The position numbers were made by a program, and so were the translations under genes. A stretch of DNA of 64,000 bases. It comes from Methylomonas sp. AM2-LC. Lineage in GTDB: Bacteria; Pseudomonadota; Gammaproteobacteria; Methylococcales; Methylomonadaceae. The notes beneath the pieces were generated by a model that saw only the letters and a list, made by a program, of their open reading frames with translations, was not told the origin of the DNA and searched no databases. Positions 58,868 to 64,000 of this stretch are shown here, one piece after another; within the stretch, counting starts at the first letter, position 1, and each line of letters begins with the position of its first letter. Where the stretch lies: the NCBI RefSeq assembly GCF_039904985.1, contig NZ_CP157005.1, forward strand, positions 1,612,001 through 1,676,000. The letters run 5' to 3'.

Positions 58868-60849
58868 GCTGGATGGAGAAGCTTTATCAAACCTATGAAG
58901 CAGGTGTTTTACTTGATTTACCTCAAGAGCAATTGCCAATGCCAACCAGTCATACGCTTCAGAATGCGCATATCAATATAGTTATTGATATAGATGGTAA
59001 TTTTAAACGGGCATGTGTTCTAGAAAAATCGCAGATTATTTTGCCTGCAACTGAGAGTTCTGCCAGTAGAAGCAGTGGTGAAGCACCACATCCCTTAGCT
59101 GACAAATTGCAATATGTTGCCAAGGATTATGAAGAGTTTGGTGGCAAGAAAAAGGCGTATTTTGATGGATATAAAAAGCAGTTACAGGGGTGGTGTTCAT
59201 CGGAGTACGCACATCAAAAAGTGAAAGCTATATTTAAATATATCAGCCAAGGTAATGTTATTCGAGATTTAATTGCTAATAATATTGTCATTGTGGACGC
59301 CGATAATATTCTTTTAACAAAATGGGATGGTGATAATGGCGATATACCTGCCTTATTTAAGGTGTTGCCAAAAGAAAAAGGCTTTTTAGATCAAGGTTCT
59401 GCTTTGGTATGTTGGTCGGTAGAAAAATATTCAGACCCTAATGCAGATACTTGGAAAGATATTTCAATCCAATTGAGCTGGATTTCCTACGATACATTAG
59501 ATGCGAATAAAATGGAAATATGTTTTATCACTGGATATGAACAATCGATCTCAACCAATCATCCAGCTAAAATACGCCATTCTGGAGACAAAGCTAAACT
59601 AATATCATCCAATGATGCTAGTGGATATACTTATCGCGGTAGATTTTTTGATGATATGCAAGCCTGTGTAATCGGTTTTGACGTTTCTCAAAAAGCCCAT
59701 AATGCTTTACGTTGGCTAATTACCCGACAGGGATTTAGAAATGGCGATCAAGCCTTCGTGTCTTGGGCTGTTTCCGGTAAGCCGATACCTGATCCCTTAG
59801 TCGATACATGGGCATTTCTTGAAAGCCCTGAGCTTGATGAAGACGAAAATAGTAGCGACTTGCCTGAAGCAGGTCTAGATCACGCAATTAATTTAGGACA
59901 GTCGTTTGCACTAAAGCTTAAAAACTATATGGCTGGTTATGCAGCTAAATTAAAACCGAATGAGCAAATTATTATCATGGGTATTGATTCGGCAACACCG
60001 GGGCGGATGGGTGTCATCTATTACCGCGAGTTATTTAGTCATGACTTTATTAGGCGGCTAGAAGACTGGCATTACCAATTTTCTTGGCCACAGCGCCATA
60101 CAAAAGAAATAGTCAATGTTGCAGGCAAAAAGCATAAAACCAACGTCATTTGGCCGATTAGTTCGCCTGTACCTGCAGCCATTGCCAAAGCAGCTTATGG
60201 TGAAAATGTCACTGACAATTTAAAGAAAAAAGTCATTGAACGACTGATACCTTGCATTATTGATAGTCAGCCATTTCCTTTGGATCTGGTGAATAGTTGT
60301 GTTCGTAAAGCAACCAATCGAGTTGGCTATGCGAGTGATGCCCAGTGGTTATGGGAAAAAAATTTAGGTATAGCCTGTGCACTTTATAAAGGCTATCACA
60401 TGCGACACCCTAATGTAACTGAACGGAGAGAATACGCTATGGCAATAGAAGAAACTTACCAATCTCGTGATTACCTCTATGGGCGGTTGTTAGCAATCGC
60501 AGAACGCATAGAGGAGGTAGCATTGAGTTTAGGTGGTGAAAATCGTTCTACGACTGCTGCACGATTAATGCAACGTTTTGCTGATCGGCCTTTTGAAACT
60601 TGGCGGACGATTGAATTAGCGTTACAACCCTATATGCAGCGTTTGCGTGTATCAAGAGCTGGATTTTTAACCAATCAATTGAAAGAAATGGATGCCATTC
60701 TAACGCTGTTTAAACACGATGACTTTAGTCGTAAAGAAATGTTATCAGGCGAGTTTTTATTAGGTTATCACTGTCAGCGTCAAAAACTAAGAAGTAAAAC
60801 CGAAACCGAATCCACAGACCAAACACCATTACAAGGAGATACCGAATGA
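58864..60849 (+). CDS. cas8c: Cas8c (Csd1), large Cascade subunit
   Basis: 661 residues, the type I-C large subunit that recognises the PAM and target DNA. Family blocks include MSWMEKLYQTYEAG at the N-terminus, SWAVSGKPIPDP and the C-terminal helical region AIAERIEEVALSLGGENRST. It overlaps cas5c and cas7c by 4 bases at each end. An in-frame ATG at 60439 with its own ribosome-binding site predicts independent production of the C-terminal part as Cas11c. Confidence 0.95.
   Translation: MSWMEKLYQTYEAGVLLDLPQEQLPMPTSHTLQNAHINIVIDIDGNFKRACVLEKSQIILPATESSASRSSGEAPHPLADKLQYVAKDYEEFGGKKKAYFDGYKKQLQGWCSSEYAHQKVKAIFKYISQGNVIRDLIANNIVIVDADNILLTKWDGDNGDIPALFKVLPKEKGFLDQGSALVCWSVEKYSDPNADTWKDISIQLSWISYDTLDANKMEICFITGYEQSISTNHPAKIRHSGDKAKLISSNDASGYTYRGRFFDDMQACVIGFDVSQKAHNALRWLITRQGFRNGDQAFVSWAVSGKPIPDPLVDTWAFLESPELDEDENSSDLPEAGLDHAINLGQSFALKLKNYMAGYAAKLKPNEQIIIMGIDSATPGRMGVIYYRELFSHDFIRRLEDWHYQFSWPQRHTKEIVNVAGKKHKTNVIWPISSPVPAAIAKAAYGENVTDNLKKKVIERLIPCIIDSQPFPLDLVNSCVRKATNRVGYASDAQWLWEKNLGIACALYKGYHMRHPNVTERREYAMAIEETYQSRDYLYGRLLAIAERIEEVALSLGGENRSTTAARLMQRFADRPFETWRTIELALQPYMQRLRVSRAGFLTNQLKEMDAILTLFKHDDFSRKEMLSGEFLLGYHCQRQKLRSKTETESTDQTPLQGDTE
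60439..60849 (+). CDS. cas11c: Cas11c, predicted from an internal start within cas8c
   Basis: ATG 60439 is in frame with cas8c (codon 526), and CGGAGAG lies 8 bases upstream, a stronger site than those of several annotated starts here. The product of 136 residues begins MAIEETYQSRDYLYGRLLAI and is almost wholly helical, as expected for the small subunit that lines the Cascade belly. Internal translation of Cas11 from cas8c is documented for type I-C systems; its use here is inferred. Confidence 0.7.
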   Translation: MAIEETYQSRDYLYGRLLAIAERIEEVALSLGGENRSTTAARLMQRFADRPFETWRTIELALQPYMQRLRVSRAGFLTNQLKEMDAILTLFKHDDFSRKEMLSGEFLLGYHCQRQKLRSKTETESTDQTPLQGDTE

Positions 60850-61694
60850 GTGTATTAAGCCACAAAATAGATTTTGCGATTATCTTCAGCGTTAACAATG
60901 CTAACCCTAATGGTGATCCACTCAATGGCAATCGTCCCCGTACTGATTATGACGGTTTTGGAGAAATTACCGATGTTTGTTTAAAACGTAAAATTCGTGA
61001 TCGATTACAAACAGCGGGTTATCCCATTTTTGTACAATCTGACGAGAAAAAAACGGATGGAATGATCAGTCTTAAAGCAAGAGCAGAAGCGGATGCGCCG
61101 ATAGGACTTGGAAAAGATGCGTTTAATCCAAAGAAAAACACCAAGGAACAAACCTCTAAAAAAGTATGTGATCAATGGTTGGATGTCCGAGCTTTTGGTC
61201 AAGTATTCGCATTTGGTAAAGAGGCTGATGCTGCTGGCGTTTCTATTGCCATTAGAGGCCCTGTAACCATTCAATCGGCGTTTAGTATTGAGCCTGTCAG
61301 CATTACTAGCACCCAGATTACCAAAAGCGTAAACAGCGAGGGTGATGGTACAAAAAAAGGTTCTGATACCATGGGTATGAAACATCGAGTGGATAACGCG
61401 ATTTATGTTACTCATGGTGCTATCACACCTCAACTGGCTGATAAGACAGGTTTCAGTGATAACGATGCCGAATTAATCAAAACTGTTTTGCCGAAATTAT
61501 TTGAAGGTGACGCCTCTTCAGCAAGACCAGAAGGATCAATGGCTGTTCTTAAAGTCATATGGTGGAAACATAATTCTAAAGCTGGGCAATATTCTTCTGC
61601 TAAGGTACACGCATCATTAGTAGTACATGCTGACGGTAGTTACAATATCGCTGAACTAAAAGATTTGTCTCCAGAGATAATTGATGGGTTTTAA
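60846..61694 (+). CDS. cas7c: Cas7c (Csd2), crRNA-backbone Cascade subunit
   Basis: 282 residues. The opening FAIIFSVNNANPNGDPLNGNR (in part NANPNGDPLNGNRPRTD) is characteristic of Csd2/Csh2-type Cas7. QWLDVRAFGQVFAFGK and MGMKHRVDNAIYVTHGA also match. Several copies polymerise along the crRNA spacer. Its start overlaps the cas8c stop (ATGA). A 118-base gap with a perfect hairpin follows before cas4. Confidence 0.96.
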   Translation: MSVLSHKIDFAIIFSVNNANPNGDPLNGNRPRTDYDGFGEITDVCLKRKIRDRLQTAGYPIFVQSDEKKTDGMISLKARAEADAPIGLGKDAFNPKKNTKEQTSKKVCDQWLDVRAFGQVFAFGKEADAAGVSIAIRGPVTIQSAFSIEPVSITSTQITKSVNSEGDGTKKGSDTMGMKHRVDNAIYVTHGAITPQLADKTGFSDNDAELIKTVLPKLFEGDASSARPEGSMAVLKVIWWKHNSKAGQYSSAKVHASLVVHADGSYNIAELKDLSPEIIDGF

Positions 61695-61745
61695 CACACT
61701 AGTATTAGCATCATAGATGTGATGTTGACATAAATTAAAAAGATG

Positions 61746-61785
61746 AAATCTAGGGCTACAACATGATCACTAAGGCCCTAGATTT
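61746..61785 (+). other. Perfect hairpin between interference and adaptation cas genes
   Basis: AAATCTAGGGC (61746-61756)/GCCCTAGATTT (61775-61785): an 11-bp perfect stem with 18-base loop. The tail is ATTTGTCAAG, a weak T-run. It could be a partial terminator that lowers expression of cas4-cas1-cas2, or an RNA-processing structure. Confidence 0.6.
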
Positions 61786-61812
61786 GTCAAGCTCTATTGC
61801 ACGAATCCGGTA

Positions 61813-62448
61813 ATGAAAACGATGCAAAACTTGGAACCGATTTACTTGTCACGTTTGCAACATTATCTATATTGCTCTCGCCAATTTGCATTAATTGAGT
61901 TGGAAGACGTTTGGATCGAAAACCAATTTACCGCAGAAGGACAGGTATTGCATCAGCGAGTAAATCTAGCGGATCAACAAAAGCGGGGTGACGTGCGTAC
62001 CGTATGGGCATTGCGTTTATCCAATATAGAATTTGGTATTGAAGGTGTTGCCGATGTAGTGGAATATCATCGTCAAGAAGCAGGTATAGAAATACCGTAT
62101 CCAATTGAATACAAACGCGGTAAGCCTAAAACGCATCGCGCTGATGAAGTGCAGCTTTGTGCTCAGGCACTTTGTCTGGAAGAAATGCATGGAGTTGATG
62201 TGACTGATGGTGCACTTTTCTATGGTGAGGTACGAAGGAGACACCCCGTGCATTTTGATGCTGAATTGCGTAACTTGACGATAGAAATAATTTTGGCATG
62301 TAGAGCTATTGTGCAATCAAAAGTTACGCCAAAAGCATTTTACGAAGCAAAAAAATGCAATGGATGTTCGTTAATCGACCAGTGCCATCCAGAACGTTTT
62401 AGGAAGTCTGCTTCTAGTTGGTTGGCAGCACAATTAAAAAAGGATTAA
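61813..62448 (+). CDS. cas4: Cas4 exonuclease (CRISPR adaptation)
   Basis: 211 residues, RecB-like nuclease with an iron-sulfur cluster. Cysteines are in YLYCSRQFALIE (one near the N-terminus) and CNGCSLIDQCHPERF (three near the C-terminus). The nuclease core has GIEGVADVVEY and YPIEYKRGKPK (D...E-x-K). It trims prespacers and sets PAM orientation with Cas1-Cas2. ATG 61813 is used; ATG 61822 is an alternative, and neither has a strong ribosome site. cas1 begins 2 bases after the stop. Confidence 0.95.
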   Translation: MKTMQNLEPIYLSRLQHYLYCSRQFALIELEDVWIENQFTAEGQVLHQRVNLADQQKRGDVRTVWALRLSNIEFGIEGVADVVEYHRQEAGIEIPYPIEYKRGKPKTHRADEVQLCAQALCLEEMHGVDVTDGALFYGEVRRRHPVHFDAELRNLTIEIILACRAIVQSKVTPKAFYEAKKCNGCSLIDQCHPERFRKSASSWLAAQLKKD

Positions 62449-62450
62449 AC

Positions 62451-63485
62451 ATGCGCCCATTACGAAATGTTATTTATGTTCAAACGCAAAACTCATGGCT
62501 ACATAAAGATAACGAAAACCTCGTTTTAAAAGTGGATAAAGAAACCATAGCACGAATACCCATTCATAAATTACAAGGTTTAGTTTGTTTTGGGCAGGTG
62601 TCTGTTTCTCCATATCTTATGGCGCATTGTGCGGAAAATGGCGTAACAATTACTTTTTTAAATATGTTCGGCAAATTTTTGGCACGGGTAGAAGGTCCAG
62701 TCAGTGGGAATGTATTGTTACGCCGGACACAGCATTTAGCTGGGAATAGTTCGGAAAGTAGCGTCAATATCGCCCAAGTTATGTTAACAGGTAAGTTGTA
62801 TAACCAACGCTATGTAATAAGAAGATACTTACGTGATCATGGCGAAACTATTACTGATAAGAAGGTACTTTTCGATTTGCAAACTGCTGAAAAACGGTTG
62901 TCGCGGTGTTTAACACAAATTACAGACTGTACAACTATAGATACCTTAATGGGGCGGGAAGGAGAGGCTGCACAAGTGTATTTTGGAGTATTTAATCATT
63001 TAATCCGACAAAAAGATTTCGAGTTCGATATTCGAAGACGTAGACCACCTTCAGATCCAGTAAATGCGTTGCTATCATTTTGTTACACTTTACTTATTCA
63101 TGATTGCCGCTCTGCACTCGAAACTACAGGACTTGATCCTGCCAGCGGTTTTTTACATCAATTGCGAAGTGGAAGACCCTCGTTAGCGTTAGATATTGCA
63201 GAAGAGTTTAGGCCATTGATTGATCGATTTGTATTGACTTTGATTAACAAGCGTCAGTTGGTTGTTAAAGATTTTGAAACATGGCCAAATGGTTCGCTAA
63301 CGCTAAAAGATGAACCCCGTAAAACACTGTTAGCCGCTTGGCAAGATCGTAAGCAAGATACTATATTACATCCTTGGTTTGAAGAAACAGTACCAATTGG
63401 AATACTCCCTTGGCTACAATCTCAAATTCTAGCGCGTTTTTTACGGGGTGATTGTGATAGCTATGTACCGTTTCTATGGAAATAA
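62451..63485 (+). CDS. cas1: Cas1 integrase
   Basis: 344 residues from ATG 62451 (AAGGA 7 bases upstream). The N-terminal beta domain starts RPLRNVIYVQTQNSWLHKD. The catalytic helical domain has Glu in MGREGEAAQVYFG, His in SGFLHQLRSGRPSLALD and the second acidic residue in LDIAEEFRPLIDRFVL, the metal site for spacer integration. It is intact and of normal length for I-C Cas1. Confidence 0.96.
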   Translation: MRPLRNVIYVQTQNSWLHKDNENLVLKVDKETIARIPIHKLQGLVCFGQVSVSPYLMAHCAENGVTITFLNMFGKFLARVEGPVSGNVLLRRTQHLAGNSSESSVNIAQVMLTGKLYNQRYVIRRYLRDHGETITDKKVLFDLQTAEKRLSRCLTQITDCTTIDTLMGREGEAAQVYFGVFNHLIRQKDFEFDIRRRRPPSDPVNALLSFCYTLLIHDCRSALETTGLDPASGFLHQLRSGRPSLALDIAEEFRPLIDRFVLTLINKRQLVVKDFETWPNGSLTLKDEPRKTLLAAWQDRKQDTILHPWFEETVPIGILPWLQSQILARFLRGDCDSYVPFLWK

Positions 63486-63499
63486 TTTAGGTATTAAAC

Positions 63500-63790
63500 A
63501 TGATGGTTTTAGTGACTTATGATGTCAGCTTTAAAAGCGAAAACGGACCGAAACGTTTGCGAAGAATAGCCAAATTATGTCTAGTTTATGGACAGAGAGT
63601 GCAATACTCAGTATTTGAAATTGAAGTTGACATAGCACAATGGACAAAACTAAAAAATGATTTAATTTCCACAATGGATGATGAATTTGATAGCTTAAGG
63701 TTTTATTACTTAGGAAGTAATTGGAAACGAAAAGTTGAGCATATAGGGGCTAAAACAGTATTGGATTTAAACGGTTTGTTACTATTGTAA
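63500..63790 (+). CDS. cas2: Cas2
   Basis: 96 residues with the ferredoxin-like fold start MMVLVTYDVSFKSENGPKRL, including the conserved Asp of the YDV motif, then LRRIAKLCLVYGQRVQYSVFE. It dimerises to bridge two Cas1 dimers. It lies 14 bases after cas1 and is the last cas gene before the leader and array. Confidence 0.96.
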   Translation: MMVLVTYDVSFKSENGPKRLRRIAKLCLVYGQRVQYSVFEIEVDIAQWTKLKNDLISTMDDEFDSLRFYYLGSNWKRKVEHIGAKTVLDLNGLLLL

Positions 63791-63964
63791 TGCGAAACAC
63801 AAGTTAACATAAAATAGAAGAAATTCGCGTTAGCTATAAGATATTGAATTAAAACAATTTATATTTTTTTGATAAATTATTTATAATACTCTAAGTAGAT
63901 GTTTTTATTGATTCGCATTTTATTGGTATTTCGATTAATATAATCAATGATTTAAGCATATGCT
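63791..63964 (+). promoter_or_regulatory. CRISPR leader
   Basis: 174 strongly AT-rich bases between cas2 and the first repeat, the expected place and composition of a leader that carries the array promoter and integration signals. Specific motifs were not assigned. Confidence 0.7.
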
Positions 63965-64000
63965 GTCGCGCCCCGCGTGGGCGCGTGGATTGAAACTTTA
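63965..64000 (+). CRISPR. First repeat of a type I-C CRISPR array (cut by window edge)
   Basis: One 32-base repeat occupies 63965-63996. It starts GTCGCGCCCC, has a 7-bp stem CGCGCCC (63967-63973)/GGGCGCG (63979-63985), and ends GTGGATTGAAAC, the hallmark of I-C repeats and the 8-base 5' handle region of their crRNAs. The last four bases begin the first spacer. The number of repeats cannot be seen. Confidence 0.9.

Overview
The window looks like a chromosomal segment of a gammaproteobacterial methylotroph, most likely a type I methanotroph (Methylococcales). That placement is inferred from gene content: a PQQ dehydrogenase cluster with a lanthanide-type metal site and its own pqqA, an NAD-dependent formate dehydrogenase (fds) operon, pyruvate phosphate dikinase, Na+-translocating NADH:quinone oxidoreductase, and proteobacterial housekeeping genes. 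No rRNA or tRNA gene, transposase or prophage gene was seen.

Layout. 1-6.3 kb: the 3' end of ppdK, two divergent NhaD-type Na+/H+ antiporters, and a KdpD/KdpE-like two-component pair. 6.3-8.4 kb: ispG and a small metallophosphoesterase. 8.7-15.0 kb: a complete nqrABCDEF operon plus the maturation gene nqrM. 15.2-20.3 kb: glutaredoxin, a class II aldolase, a large MscK-type mechanosensitive channel and an EVE-domain protein. 20.9-25.3 kb: an unusual PQQ alcohol dehydrogenase locus (xoxF-like enzyme, xoxJ-like periplasmic binding protein, an Ig-like/cytochrome c fusion and a 24-codon pqqA ending in a strong terminator). 25.7-28.6 kb: a small membrane protein, purC and three small exported proteins of unknown function.

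29-36.3 kb is a nitrogen-assimilation block: glnA, an outer-membrane porin, and two successive glnK-amtB pairs. The porin and the first glnK diverge from one intergenic region that carries sigma-54 promoter elements in both directions and an NtrC-like site. 36.4-39.2 kb: an inositol-phosphatase/HisN-like enzyme, a transglutaminase-like protein and a formyltransferase-like protein. 39.6-45.5 kb: fdsG-fdsB-fdsA-fdhD-fdsD, NAD-dependent molybdenum formate dehydrogenase, the last step of C1 oxidation. 46.0-55.4 kb: an EAL phosphodiesterase, a DUF3581-rhodanese-aminotransferase operon, dksA-gluQ, acs, an EamA exporter and an Old Yellow Enzyme.

55.7-64.0 kb is a complete type I-C CRISPR-Cas locus (cas3-cas5c-cas8c-cas7c-cas4-cas1-cas2). 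A well-placed internal start in cas8c predicts Cas11c. The first CRISPR repeat lies at the very end of the window, so the array itself is outside.

Physiological reading (inference): periplasmic PQQ alcohol oxidation and cytosolic formate oxidation supply electrons and NADH. Na+-NQR converts NADH oxidation into a sodium gradient, which the NhaD antiporters interconvert with the proton gradient. The least conventional part is the PQQ locus: it has a lanthanide-type Asp-x-Asp motif, but Gln where the metal-binding Asn is expected, and a cytochrome fused to Ig-like domains.
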